From Chlamydiota bacterium (lineage in GTDB: Bacteria > Chlamydiota > Chlamydiia > Chlamydiales > Rhabdochlamydiaceae), in NCBI GenBank assembly GCA_026398435.1, contig JAPLSW010000033.1:1-64000 (forward strand): a stretch of DNA of 64,000 nt, written 5' to 3'. Positions 15,811 through 25,896 of this stretch are shown piece after piece. The notes beneath the pieces are model-generated. The model was not told where the DNA came from, made no database searches, and was given only the letters and a program-made list of their open reading frames with translations. A program made the translations under genes and the position numbers. Position 1 is the first letter of the stretch. Each line of letters opens with the position of its first letter.

Positions 15811-18800
15811 TTAATCATTTTTAAATTTAAATTCGCTTTTTTCTCCAGTCAACCGATGCTCCCAATAGTGAATATCGATTTCTGTCCCATCTGACCTTGT
15901 ATGAGTGTGATCAACCTTTTTCCATTCCTTTTCTGGGTATCTTGGGTCTTTGATTTTGCCTTGCATAATTTCATCTTCTGCATCCTGAGGCTTCGCCTTA
16001 GCTTCTTCCAATGCTAGATGCTCTTCAAGATCATTAGGTTCCTCTCTTACTTTCTTTTTCCCTGTATCCAGCTTATGCAGCGTATATTGAGCAGCGCCTC
16101 CAGCATGTTGAACCATTTGATGAACAGCAGAGTTAAAGCTTCTAGCAAGTGCGCTGTTTGAATGACTATGTTGATGTTCCAGCTCATAACTTACAATTGC
16201 AGCTGCTGCTGCAACGGCCACGATCTTCCAAGTTAGAGCTAATAGTGGCAATGCAACAACAAACTGACCATCAGGATCTCTATATCGGAAAGGATTATTA
16301 AAAACATACTGGTAGAGATTAACTCCATCTATAAATCCTGCAGGATCAGTTGTCAACCATCTAGCAAGTTTTGGATCATAGTAACGTTTGCCGAAATCGA
16401 TAAGGCCAAGCTCAGGATCGAAGCGCTTTGAAGCAAAGCGCCATGGGTTCAAAGGACTTTCCTTTGAACTTTGCAGCTCTTCACCAAATGCTGTAAAATC
16501 ATAGCTTATTGCAGCAGATCTTGTATCAAGATCGATCAAGCGGCGAATGTTTCCTTGAACATCAAGGAGAGGGGCAAAGACTTGCCCCTCTATTTCTAGA
16601 CCAACAGTGGTGGGATTGTTCTTATGCTTGCTTAGCCCTAGAACTCTCAAATTTATTGGTTCATTATGAGAACTAAAAGCGCCGATTTCATTTTGTCCAT
16701 GATAAAGATAGTTCTCACAGGCTGTTACTTTCCAACCATAATCTGCTTGAGCGTAGACTGTTTTGCTAAGCCTCCTCCCAAGGGGGTCATAGGAAAAAGT
16801 CACCTTTTGCTGATCAGAGCTGACTTCAATCAGTCGGTTGAGCGGGTCATAAATGAACCGAGAAGTTTCAGAAGGAGATTGCTTGAGGACTTGATTCCCG
16901 TTGAGATCATAGGAGCAACGGGTATTCTCCGCTGAGACCAGCTCATTTAATCCATTAATCTCATAGCTATTTCCGTTTTTAAGAGTTTTATTATGCAATG
17001 AGTCATATGCATAGACGAAGGAGAGATCCTTGCTCTTTTCTGAGCAAAGTTGAGATAATCCATCGTAAGAGTATCTCTCTTCTACTCCATCGGTAATATT
17101 GCTGATCAAGTTTTGAGCGGAATCATACCTCCACTCCTGAGAAAAGTAGGGACTGGAAATAGAGGCCTTTTGTCCCCTGAGGTCTGTCAGGTGAACCACC
17201 TGACCTAAATTTCCCATTAAGCACTCAGAAAGGAGATGGCCATCGAGATCATACCCTTCATAAGTATGAGTATAGAGAGTCTCTCCTTTATCAGAGGTTC
17301 TTGTTACCCCTCTTAAGAACAGAGGATCGTGGGTATACAGCACCTCTCCCTGATTTGCCATTTTTAGATAAATCAAGCGGTTGAAATCGTCGTAATCTTT
17401 TTTCACTTCTAGCCCAGAGGGAAATACCTCCTGGGTGACATTACCAAAAGGATCAATCTCTCGCTTGATGACAATCTTCTGATTCTCATCCACTGTGTAT
17501 GTGAGATATCCTAATCGATCATACTCAAAGGCGTGATGGATCTTACCATCCGAAGAGTCTAAATGGCTTAAGAAACCAAGAGGATGGTAGCTATAGGCAA
17601 GTGTTATTCCACTGGCAAGAGTTTTTGATGCAATCTTGCCCGAGGGCAAGTACGTATACGTCGTTATCCTAGCATCTTTAGTTCCCAAACCCCTTGTGAG
17701 ACTCTCTATCTGATGATCAGAGGTATAGGTATATTTGAATGTTTGACTATTTTGGAAACGATCCTGCTCATAGACGTAATCTTTCCTATAAGAGAGATTG
17801 CCTTGAGGATCATAAATCATCTCTCGACAGGAGATCGTTGCACCATAAGTATTGAGTATTTCGACCCGGATAGGGCGAGCTAGAGCATCTTGAGTAGTAA
17901 TCGTAGCTATACCTCTTGGATCAGTTACTCTAGTTTGCAATACCCTTTGACCTAAGGTATTGGTAAAAGTCTCATCATAGGTCGTCTCACTGATATACCC
18001 TTCAGCATCGCGATGCTGGGTTAATCTACCGAAAGCATCGTAGGAATAAGTATCAACGGCCTTTTTGCCGTTGATATAACGGGTGATCGTTTCCTGATTT
18101 CCATCGCTATCATAGGAATAACTAATTTTATAGAGGGTAGAGCCTGAAGCATCTGTTTTAAGCTCTTCTAAGATTCTCCCTTCTAGATCTCTTTTATAGT
18201 GGATGAAAAGAGGATTACTTCCATTGTACTTGCAGATGGAGGCAAGCCATCCGAGAGAATCATAACTAAAATCAGAGGACTTACCACAAAACTCTTCTCT
18301 AATCTTTCTTCCGGCTCCATCATAAGTATACTGTGTTGTATTGCCTTCTTTATCAGTCTTGGTGAGAAGATTGAAGGCATTATACGTAAATGTTTCTTCG
18401 GCAAGAATGCTGCCGGTGGCTGAGATGTAGGTTTTTGAAAGCACTCTGCCTAAAACATCATGTGTATACTGGATCGTGAGCCCATCGAGGTCTGTATGGC
18501 TTAGGAGCCTTCCATTTTTTGCATATCGAAATAGTTCGATTCCCCCATTAGGATGGAGAATTTCACTCTGTGATCCATAGGCGTTATATCGATAGGTTGT
18601 AACATTCCCATTAGGGTCTGTTTTGGTGAGCTCTCTTCCAAATGCGTCATAAGTTGAAGCTGTCTTAACAGAAGTGACATCTCCATTCACAGAAGCAATA
18701 AAAGGAAAGTTTGTCTCCGTGACTTCGCTAACCAAAGGATCATAAGTATAGCGGGTGCTGTTAGAGAATGAATCTCTTTTGTGGATCAGACGATCGTGAA

Positions 18801-20895
18801 AATCGTAATCGGAAGAGTAGGAATGGATAACTCCACCCTCTCCTTTTTCTATCCGCTCGCGAAGACGTCCTTTTGTATCAGGACGAAAGGTTGTATTGAT
18901 CCTATGGGAGAAATTGGTAGAGGTCTGACGATGACCTTTTGCATCATACGTATAAACAGCCTGCTGTCCTAAACGACTCGTTTCAGTAAGAACATCGCCC
19001 CGTTCATTATAGGTTTTGCAAATAGTATAGGCATGTCTTCCTACAGCATCATAAACCTCTTCCTGAGCAATATTTCCATATTGGTCATAAATTAAATGGC
19101 TTTTTTTCAGGCTTTTTTCACAGCCGCCTTCCCAGCATGTTTCTTCTACCCATTCAGGCATATGCAGGAAAGGAGCGGACTGGCGTAACCTATAAGTAGT
19201 AGCTGTCCATTGAGAGATATTTGTTAGATCGTCCTTATCCTCACTTAAGCCATCATCTGAAATTTCCTGAAGGAGGTTATAGCAATCATCATATACGAAA
19301 AACTCCCGTAAAAGGATTTTATCACCCTCTTTTGTGAGTTTAGAGGTAACAAGATCTGTCGAGCCAAGGTAAGTGAAACAAACGACTTTACCATCCTCAC
19401 TTTCCTCTTTGAGAAGAAGATTTCTTCCGTCTTCAGAAAAGGTTCTTTTTATTGTAAAGGTCTCCTGGCTTCCGTCTCCTATCAAATCACCGGTAAAGAT
19501 TTCCAGAATGGGATTGCCAAAACGATCATAGACAAAGGACTTTCTATAAAGTGTATTTTTAGAGCCATCTCTTAATTCCAGACTTTGCAGCCAATTTTTT
19601 TCATCCCAAGAAAAGATCTTTTCTTTTTTAAGCGCTCCATTTTGATCAAAATATTGGATAGCTGTAGTAAGAAGATTCTTAGAAAAGTGATAAATAAGAG
19701 ATGTTCCATCGCTATTTTTAACAGTTGTTGTCCCTTCTTTTTGTCCAGCAACGGGCGGCTGGTAGGAAAGTTCATAGACCTCTGTCATAGCATCACTCTG
19801 GCCTACTGGCAATAAGAGCTTATGAGTTTTGTAATGCTGAGATCCTTCCCCAAAACCCGCATTATTAATACTAAAAGTATCCTTTTTTCCTGAGTAGGAG
19901 CTTAAAAGAAACCGACCGCAGTAATTGAGTGACTCATGGCGGTAAAATGGACTGCTGACAGAAGTTAGAATGGGAGGACAGTTAGTGTTAACTATATCTG
20001 TCACCTTCTGTCCATTGATTTTTTCCTTGATTTTCCATTGGACGGGTCTTTGCTTATAAAAATAATCGGCTACCTGCCCAGAAGAAGAAGTAAAATGGCA
20101 CTGATTATGCCAGGGAGTTCCCGTAATATGCAAAGAGGCGTAAATATGCCGCTCTTTGGGATCAAGGCTTTCGATACTTGTCAGTTGGGTATATTCATTG
20201 TAGTGATATTTAAGAACCTTTCCACTTGGAAGAATTTCTTTTTCAAGGAGATATACGTAAGAGTTTATTGTTGCCCATTTTGCTTTATAATAGGTCCGCA
20301 CAGATCCCTCTGTCGCATGAACAACAATTTTATTCCCCTTTTCCTCAAAAGAAATGCGGATATTTCTTGGGTCATATCTACCACTGGGCCTATCTCCTGC
20401 AGTATTATTGATTGCATATGGTGGAGAAGCTAGAGTTGTAACGGAATAGTTCGGTCCTGATAGACGAAAATCAAGTGTCATGCCACTTGGTTCTGAAAGG
20501 CGTACCTCCATTGTGCGAGGGTATAGCTCAAGCCTTACATGAGGATAAAACTGCCAGCCTTTATAATTATATCGAACATGGCGATACAAATATCGTTTAT
20601 CATGTTCCTCCTGATAACCCTTATGCTGTGGAAAAGAGCAAGGCATATAAGGAGGAACATAGGTCCGAGTAAGGATAATGTTTTGGGCTCCCTTGACGAT
20701 AAGATCAGTTTGCCTTAAGACGGGCTGTCCACTGAGAGGGCTGATGAGACCGCCGATAAGATACCCGGGTTCACTTATCAGAGTGGAGATTTGATCAGGC
20801 GTTGAAGGAACGAGGTCATTTTTGGGCACATCTTCAGAAAAAACACACGTAGTTGTTAAGAGGTAGCAAATCAGAGCGATTAAATAACGTGTCAT
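15811..20895 (-). CDS. secreted Rhs/YD-repeat polymorphic toxin
   Basis: A 1694-residue protein. The ATG at 20895 has AAGGAG five bases upstream and gives a signal peptide (MTRYLIALICYLLTTTCVFS). Roughly residues 30-400 form an N-terminal region of RHS-shell type. From about 430 to 1480 there are many YD repeats (YDxxGxxxxxTD patterns such as YDAFGRELTKTDPNGN). The RHS core signature closes the shell (GLIDFGKRYYDPKLARWLTTDP, then NPFRYRDPDGQ). The variable tip of about 155 residues follows. It starts with a hydrophobic helix (VVALPLLALTWKIVAVAAAA), then an acidic Lys/Glu linker and ends in KDPRYPEKEWKKVDHTHT and DIHYWEHRLTGEKSEFKF, a tail pattern seen in other polymorphic toxins. The Sec signal distinguishes it from type VI-loaded Rhs proteins. 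The enzymatic activity of the tip is unknown. Confidence 0.85.
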   Translation of the reverse strand: MTRYLIALICYLLTTTCVFSEDVPKNDLVPSTPDQISTLISEPGYLIGGLISPLSGQPVLRQTDLIVKGAQNIILTRTYVPPYMPCSFPQHKGYQEEHDKRYLYRHVRYNYKGWQFYPHVRLELYPRTMEVRLSEPSGMTLDFRLSGPNYSVTTLASPPYAINNTAGDRPSGRYDPRNIRISFEEKGNKIVVHATEGSVRTYYKAKWATINSYVYLLEKEILPSGKVLKYHYNEYTQLTSIESLDPKERHIYASLHITGTPWHNQCHFTSSSGQVADYFYKQRPVQWKIKEKINGQKVTDIVNTNCPPILTSVSSPFYRHESLNYCGRFLLSSYSGKKDTFSINNAGFGEGSQHYKTHKLLLPVGQSDAMTEVYELSYQPPVAGQKEGTTTVKNSDGTSLIYHFSKNLLTTAIQYFDQNGALKKEKIFSWDEKNWLQSLELRDGSKNTLYRKSFVYDRFGNPILEIFTGDLIGDGSQETFTIKRTFSEDGRNLLLKEESEDGKVVCFTYLGSTDLVTSKLTKEGDKILLREFFVYDDCYNLLQEISDDGLSEDKDDLTNISQWTATTYRLRQSAPFLHMPEWVEETCWEGGCEKSLKKSHLIYDQYGNIAQEEVYDAVGRHAYTICKTYNERGDVLTETSRLGQQAVYTYDAKGHRQTSTNFSHRINTTFRPDTKGRLRERIEKGEGGVIHSYSSDYDFHDRLIHKRDSFSNSTRYTYDPLVSEVTETNFPFIASVNGDVTSVKTASTYDAFGRELTKTDPNGNVTTYRYNAYGSQSEILHPNGGIELFRYAKNGRLLSHTDLDGLTIQYTHDVLGRVLSKTYISATGSILAEETFTYNAFNLLTKTDKEGNTTQYTYDGAGRKIREEFCGKSSDFSYDSLGWLASICKYNGSNPLFIHYKRDLEGRILEELKTDASGSTLYKISYSYDSDGNQETITRYINGKKAVDTYSYDAFGRLTQHRDAEGYISETTYDETFTNTLGQRVLQTRVTDPRGIATITTQDALARPIRVEILNTYGATISCREMIYDPQGNLSYRKDYVYEQDRFQNSQTFKYTYTSDHQIESLTRGLGTKDARITTYTYLPSGKIASKTLASGITLAYSYHPLGFLSHLDSSDGKIHHAFEYDRLGYLTYTVDENQKIVIKREIDPFGNVTQEVFPSGLEVKKDYDDFNRLIYLKMANQGEVLYTHDPLFLRGVTRTSDKGETLYTHTYEGYDLDGHLLSECLMGNLGQVVHLTDLRGQKASISSPYFSQEWRYDSAQNLISNITDGVEERYSYDGLSQLCSEKSKDLSFVYAYDSLHNKTLKNGNSYEINGLNELVSAENTRCSYDLNGNQVLKQSPSETSRFIYDPLNRLIEVSSDQQKVTFSYDPLGRRLSKTVYAQADYGWKVTACENYLYHGQNEIGAFSSHNEPINLRVLGLSKHKNNPTTVGLEIEGQVFAPLLDVQGNIRRLIDLDTRSAAISYDFTAFGEELQSSKESPLNPWRFASKRFDPELGLIDFGKRYYDPKLARWLTTDPAGFIDGVNLYQYVFNNPFRYRDPDGQFVVALPLLALTWKIVAVAAAAAIVSYELEHQHSHSNSALARSFNSAVHQMVQHAGGAAQYTLHKLDTGKKKVREEPNDLEEHLALEEAKAKPQDAEDEIMQGKIKDPRYPEKEWKKVDHTHTRSDGTEIDIHYWEHRLTGEKSEFKFKND

Positions 20896-20901
20896 TCCCA
20901 C

Positions 20902-21218
20902 TCCTTCTTGAAAGAAAAGAATTTACAATTTGAAGGAGCGGATACTACTCTAGTAAATGATTCTTAATGAAGAAAAATTAAATTTTCAGGTGTTTTTTTA
21001 ATTAATTAGCTTTTTTCGATGTTCCTGATGGCGCTGCCTGGGGTGTGACAAACTCGCCAATAAAGTCTAATTTTACATGCCGACTCCCACAAAGCACTAA
21101 ATTTTTTAATATCCATCAACATAATCCATAATAATTAGACATTTAGCATTTCACACTAATTTATATTTTTACATGTTAAGCCTTCCAGCGAAATTGATGT
21201 TAAACTTAAGGATATAAA
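20902..21218. other. intergenic region, divergent promoters expected
   Basis: About 320 bp of AT-rich DNA between the Rhs gene and the rightward genes. It contains no gene I can support and no clear terminator; promoters for both directions must lie here but no hexamer pair stands out. Confidence 0.4.
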
Positions 21219-21254
21219 ATGAAAAAAATGATAAAATTCTTAGATGAAAGCTGA
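21219..21254 (+). CDS. possible 11-residue leader peptide
   Basis: An ATG at 21219, seven bases after AAGGA, opens the short frame MKKMIKFLDES, which stops at 21254, just 15 bp before the next gene. It could be a leader peptide or a chance frame. No attenuator hairpin was seen. Confidence 0.2.
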   Translation: MKKMIKFLDES

Positions 21255-21269
21255 AAATTAAAGGAAAAA

Positions 21270-22526
21270 ATGATCACAACTAATTTCACTATTCAAAAAG
21301 AATCGGAAGCGTTTGATATTGAATCATTTTTACATCCGGCATCAGACACCTTTCGAACCTTATTATCAGCTACATACATAAATGTAGAGGATGCTGAAAA
21401 TCTTCAAAAGTACTCTAAAGAACAAGTCCTTTTTTTTTATAAGGTAATAATAAAAACAATCGATGCTTTAATCGAAAAAAAATACTGCGAATTTGATGGG
21501 CATACAACAGCTAATTGTTGTCATGGCATGGCTTTATGGGCGCATGAATTACTTATAAATCTTGAAGGAATTAACCTAAGTGCAATCAGGGAAGAAGGAG
21601 AGAAAAAAGTAGAATCCCTGGAAAAATTTGGGCATCAAGAAACCTGGCTAGTTCCAGAAACTCTCATTCACTTAGCTAGAATTCATATTCTCAAGATAGT
21701 CAAAAAAGCGGATCCCTTGAGAGGTACGCTTACTTATAAAGCAAACTTAAAGAGTATTGCCCCCGTCGGAACTCGATTTTGCAACAAACTAGTAGATAGC
21801 CTACAAAAACATATTGGCAACTTTATAGCTCATAGATATGCATTATTTTTAGAAAAGTTGCCTCAGCAAATGCTCATGCATGGCATTTCTGTTGGTACCT
21901 GGGGGAAATACATTAACCCTTCTTATCTTCGTACCGATCGAAAAGGTGTTAAGTATGCATCCTCTATGTTTTCCATGCGAATTTCTTTGGCCCACCTTAT
22001 TGCTTCCCGAGCAAAGGTAGCGGTTATTAACGATTTAATAGATTCTTCTGGAAACTTGAAAAGTCGGCATATATCTGTTTTCGAAGGAGATGGGGCTAAT
22101 AATTTAAGGCCATTAACTAAAAATGATCTCAGTATGTTTTGTTCCCAATCTAAAGAACCAGTGGTTATTTTTGGGGGATGTGTCTACTCGGAAGAAGTCG
22201 ATGAAACTGCTCTAGTTTTGATGATGAATCCATGGTTAGACCGGATTACGAATCTTTTGCTAGCTTGTGACGTATGGTATCCCCATTTTCCTAGGGTAAC
22301 GGATGATCCTAATTTTGATAACACAGATATCCAACCAAAAGAAGCTAGCTTGCAAAAGATAATAAACGATCACTCAACTATTCATGGAGTTTCTGCAAAA
22401 AACCCTTCTCTTTTCTGCTTGGCGCACATCTATGTAGGCAGTTTTAAACAAGTATTGGAGGTCCTAGAAGAGAAAAACAAGGATTCATTGCCTTACTCTT
22501 TTATACCTTCTGTTAAACTAGGCTGA
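21270..22526 (+). CDS. unknown protein, 418 residues
   Basis: Not recognised. The protein has no signal peptide or membrane segment. It starts at an ATG with AAAGGA upstream. Visible features are a Cys/His-rich patch near residue 80 (TANCCHGMALWAHELL), a middle block with HGISVGTWGKYINPSYL, and a segment EPVVIFGGCVYSEE followed by LVLMMNPWLD (about 300-330). Position between two toxin loci and AT-rich codon use suggest accessory DNA. An effector role is possible but unsupported. Confidence 0.6.
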   Translation: MITTNFTIQKESEAFDIESFLHPASDTFRTLLSATYINVEDAENLQKYSKEQVLFFYKVIIKTIDALIEKKYCEFDGHTTANCCHGMALWAHELLINLEGINLSAIREEGEKKVESLEKFGHQETWLVPETLIHLARIHILKIVKKADPLRGTLTYKANLKSIAPVGTRFCNKLVDSLQKHIGNFIAHRYALFLEKLPQQMLMHGISVGTWGKYINPSYLRTDRKGVKYASSMFSMRISLAHLIASRAKVAVINDLIDSSGNLKSRHISVFEGDGANNLRPLTKNDLSMFCSQSKEPVVIFGGCVYSEEVDETALVLMMNPWLDRITNLLLACDVWYPHFPRVTDDPNFDNTDIQPKEASLQKIINDHSTIHGVSAKNPSLFCLAHIYVGSFKQVLEVLEEKNKDSLPYSFIPSVKLG

Positions 22527-22540
22527 TTCCTTTTTGGACT

Positions 22541-23866
22541 TCACGATTTTTTAATAAGATCCATAACAGACCACTTCGTTTCTTCATAAAAAATGATGAG
22601 CACAAATATTAATAAAGATGTACCCATCCCTGCTGTTAATGCGCGATAGGAATTAACATTAAAAAAGCACTGTATAATTACAGATGTAATAGTTCCGCAA
22701 GCCCAGCAAATAAAATTAATTTCTTTTTCCAAAATTCTAGGTCTATGTCTTACAATTAATTTTGTTAAAAACGCCAGAGGAAGTAGGAGGCCAAGACTTG
22801 AAAGACTATCATCGGCCACATTTTCTAGCATTTGTACAAAAATATTGCTACGCAGTAGTAGATCAAAGACTGTTCCTATAATTCCTATTACTAGGCACAC
22901 TCTTCCAAGAAATTTAACATGATCAGAACCCGGCCTAGGTAATAAACATCGACTTAAGAGAAGTCTCCAACCAGAGCTCCAGCGGGGAGAATGTGATTTT
23001 CTTAATAAAATATTGCCAATTGTTTCCCATCCAGCCGAGGCAAAGTATATGTTCACTAGATTTACGCTTATCAAGGAGATAACAATAAATCCCATTGGTA
23101 ATAAGTAACTGAAAAACCCTGGATTCATAGGAAGTACTTTGGCAAAAAAATCTGAGGGATCAGTAATCACCATAACTACGCTAAAAATTTGAAATAAAGA
23201 AACAAAAATAGTCATTAATGTCAAAGCAAGAATCCCATCAGATACCGATCGAGCATGTCTAAAAAAGGTAGGAAGATTCATTATTCCTGGTAACGTTAAG
23301 GCTATAATTGCAACTATTGCAGGAAATGAAATAGCCCAGGTTCCTACTAAAGATATAGGACTACTATAAGTTATCATTGAGTAAACGACATACCCCAGCA
23401 AAAATGGAAAAAGGCAAGATACTTTCTTTATTAATCGAATACCCCAATAAGCCAGAAATGATATACCGAATGAAAGCATAGTTGTATATTCTATTTGAGG
23501 TGTCCCTTTCAAATGAGGAAGAGGCCCTAAAGCAGCAGCAAAATTTTTATTTTGTAGCATAAACCATGAAAGAAAGGCCGCAGTTAGAACAAGGCATGCC
23601 AAAATAGAAGGCCAAAAGCCCACGTATTCCTCAATATTTTGAATAGCATTTTTTCTCCCCCGAAAAGCCATTAATATAATGGCGATACCGATTACCCAAA
23701 GAACCAGATTGCCTATAAGAATGGCTAATATTGCAGCTCCAGCTCCATAGGTCTGGGCAATTTTCCCCCCTACCAAAATTACAGGTAATCCCTGAGCAGA
23801 ACTCTGAATGAAAGCTAATTGCCAAAAACTTTGGCTTTTATCTTGATTAGTTTGCAGCGTAAGCAT
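22541..23866 (-). CDS. 12-helix membrane transporter, NCS1-like (purine/cytosine permease type)
   Basis: A 441-residue polytopic protein with about 12 hydrophobic helices. The N-terminal segment WQLAFIQSSAQGLPVILVGG, followed by a GAGAAILAILIGNLVLW helix, is typical of the nucleobase:cation symporter-1 family (APC superfamily). An obligate intracellular bacterium would use such a carrier to import nucleobases or similar small molecules. The substrate cannot be told from sequence. It is convergent with the unknown gene to its left and divergent from the membrane protein at 24130. Confidence 0.65.
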   Translation of the reverse strand: MLTLQTNQDKSQSFWQLAFIQSSAQGLPVILVGGKIAQTYGAGAAILAILIGNLVLWVIGIAIILMAFRGRKNAIQNIEEYVGFWPSILACLVLTAAFLSWFMLQNKNFAAALGPLPHLKGTPQIEYTTMLSFGISFLAYWGIRLIKKVSCLFPFLLGYVVYSMITYSSPISLVGTWAISFPAIVAIIALTLPGIMNLPTFFRHARSVSDGILALTLMTIFVSLFQIFSVVMVITDPSDFFAKVLPMNPGFFSYLLPMGFIVISLISVNLVNIYFASAGWETIGNILLRKSHSPRWSSGWRLLLSRCLLPRPGSDHVKFLGRVCLVIGIIGTVFDLLLRSNIFVQMLENVADDSLSSLGLLLPLAFLTKLIVRHRPRILEKEINFICWACGTITSVIIQCFFNVNSYRALTAGMGTSLLIFVLIIFYEETKWSVMDLIKKS

Positions 23867-24129
23867 GGCATTCCCTTTGTGTAGAAAATATATCGTAAAA
23901 AAAAATTATTAATTTGTCATGTGTAGATTTCTAACCTGATTTTGCAGATGGAAACCCAATGCAGTAAACCGAAAATTCGATTGCAATATGATTTCGACAT
24001 AGAATTTTATTCGATTTAACATGATTTTTAAATAAAAACAATACGCTACAATACGCATTATAATTCAATGAAATTGACTTTTATTTAATAGTTAAATATA
24101 ATTAATTCTTAAATTACATGGGATAAAAT

Positions 24130-25515
24130 ATGAGCTTGATAACAGCCACAGCACAAAGACCACTACTCGCTGATTTAGATTTTTATGAAGATTATCCAGA
24201 CACCGAGCTCAAAAAAATTTTAATGGGCGCAGTAAACGGGCCAAACTGGCAAAAAAACTGGAAAAGCCTCGGAGCAAAGACAGCTCTTAGCCTTTGCGGA
24301 GTTGCTGGAAGAGTAGCTTACCTACCACAAATGCAAAGACTCGCAAATGGGAATCTTCCTTTGTCTATTTTTTTTCAGGCGATGTCTTTGCCTGTATATT
24401 CAACAGATTATGCCTGGGCCTCTACCCGGATGGTCAATGAGATTCAAGCCCGACAATTAGTGAGCTCCCAAGAAGTTGCTGATACAGGCGCTAGTTGCAG
24501 CAAAAAGTGCTGCAAAGCTGCACTTCAAGCTATGAAAGTAGCGGTTCCTATTATTCTAGGAGCTCTGGCTCAGACTCCTTTGATGGCCCTCGCACTTAAG
24601 TATAATCCTGATAACCCTGCCATGGTTGCTTTAACAACTATGGATGCTGTTCTCCCTATTTACTCAATATACGTATTACTATCACTTTGGTCTCAAAAAT
24701 GCCAAGGGAGAATAGAAAGTCCTCGCTCGATCCAGTTAAGTAAGCTTGAACAACTGAAACAAGACCTGTTACTAAGTAAACCTGATCGTTTATCCGAGCT
24801 TCTTGATGAAAGCAGTTCAGAAAATCACAAGGTCGATTCCCTGTATAGACTCCTTAATGAACCTTTAGAAGAGGCTCCTACTGCTGAAGCTTCCTCCTGT
24901 AAACAGGCGAGTATCTTAGCAGCTAAGGGATCTGGTCTTTTATTAACGGCTTTTTATTTGGCGTGGCTTGGAGTCTTTACGTATGAAGGGGCGGCGCATT
25001 TTTCCAATGACAGAGTAATTGACAGTATGGTTACGATTTTCGCAGTCGCTGTGAATGCAGCTCTTATGGGAACGCTTTTTATGGATACTCACTTACAAAT
25101 AGTAGAAAGCATAGACACCAGAATTCAGAAAAAGCCTTCTATTACTTTTATTTCAGAAACAGTTGCACCAAGCTCTAGCACTTATGTAAAATTAGCCTGT
25201 GTTGCTTTTGTTCTTTTTCAGTCTATGGCCGCTATCCAAATCTCCCGTGATTACCTCCCTTCAGAATATGTGATACCAAATGCCGTTGTTCTTTCACTTG
25301 CTTTTGCTATTCCTGCCTATTTTCCTGTTCGACAGCTAACGGATTGGGGATTACAAGAGCTTTATCTGAAAAGAGGGACTCCTGAGCAAAAAAAGATCAT
25401 TAACTTATATCAAACGCTTGATCGCTTAAGCATGGAGCTAAGTCATTCCAGCCCTCCCCAAGCCGCCTCAGAGTTAGAACTGTACCCAGTAGACACAACA
25501 CAAGAAGAAGTTTAA
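24130..25515 (+). CDS. multi-pass membrane protein of unknown function
   Basis: A 461-residue protein with hydrophobic segments around residues 50-95, 135-195, 265-320 and 345-395, and hydrophilic ends. The loop near 200-265 is charged and Ser/Glu-rich. The arrangement looks like two related membrane halves. There is no signal peptide and no motif I recognise. The bilobed hydrophobic plot is compatible with a transporter or a chlamydial inclusion-membrane type protein; I cannot decide. Confidence 0.6.
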   Translation: MSLITATAQRPLLADLDFYEDYPDTELKKILMGAVNGPNWQKNWKSLGAKTALSLCGVAGRVAYLPQMQRLANGNLPLSIFFQAMSLPVYSTDYAWASTRMVNEIQARQLVSSQEVADTGASCSKKCCKAALQAMKVAVPIILGALAQTPLMALALKYNPDNPAMVALTTMDAVLPIYSIYVLLSLWSQKCQGRIESPRSIQLSKLEQLKQDLLLSKPDRLSELLDESSSENHKVDSLYRLLNEPLEEAPTAEASSCKQASILAAKGSGLLLTAFYLAWLGVFTYEGAAHFSNDRVIDSMVTIFAVAVNAALMGTLFMDTHLQIVESIDTRIQKKPSITFISETVAPSSSTYVKLACVAFVLFQSMAAIQISRDYLPSEYVIPNAVVLSLAFAIPAYFPVRQLTDWGLQELYLKRGTPEQKKIINLYQTLDRLSMELSHSSPPQAASELELYPVDTTQEEV

Positions 25516-25611
25516 AGAATCAATTGGTTGTTTTTTTAACTTCAGCTGAAAATTACATATTAGTCCTTAATGTATATGAACCCATCGAGAAGAATGGCTT
25601 GAAATGAGATC

Positions 25612-25869
25612 CTATTCAACAAAAAACTTATCCACTAAAGATTCAATGATTTTACCCTCTGTGGTTAATTCATAGTTCCTGTCAAAACCAATAATTTGCA
25701 ACTGTTCTCCACACAAGTCTCTAATCTCTTCTGCTTGATCTTTCAAAATTTGTAACGAATATAAATCATCATGTTGTTGACTAGAAAAAAGCAATTTTCT
25801 GTATTTATCTTTCAGAAAAGATGCATGGGAAAGATAGTTATATTCATTTCTATTCAGCTCTATTTTCAT
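25612..25869 (-). CDS. putative immunity protein 2 of the detached toxin-tip cassette
   Basis: An 85-residue acidic protein. The pattern IELNRNEYNYLSHA, then IRDLCGEQLQIIGFD, then EGKIIESLVDKFF resembles small immunity proteins found beside Rhs and other polymorphic toxins. It lies 27 bp downstream of the next immunity-like gene on the same strand. The function is inferred from context and remembered resemblance. Confidence 0.6.
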   Translation of the reverse strand: MKIELNRNEYNYLSHASFLKDKYRKLLFSSQQHDDLYSLQILKDQAEEIRDLCGEQLQIIGFDRNYELTTEGKIIESLVDKFFVE

Positions 25870-25896
25870 ACCTACTCCACTTCAAGAAATAAGAGC

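Noticed and set aside
18183-18423. Open frames inside the Rhs gene on either strand
   Set aside because: They are antisense or shifted readings of YD-repeat sequence with no ribosome binding site or protein family resemblance.
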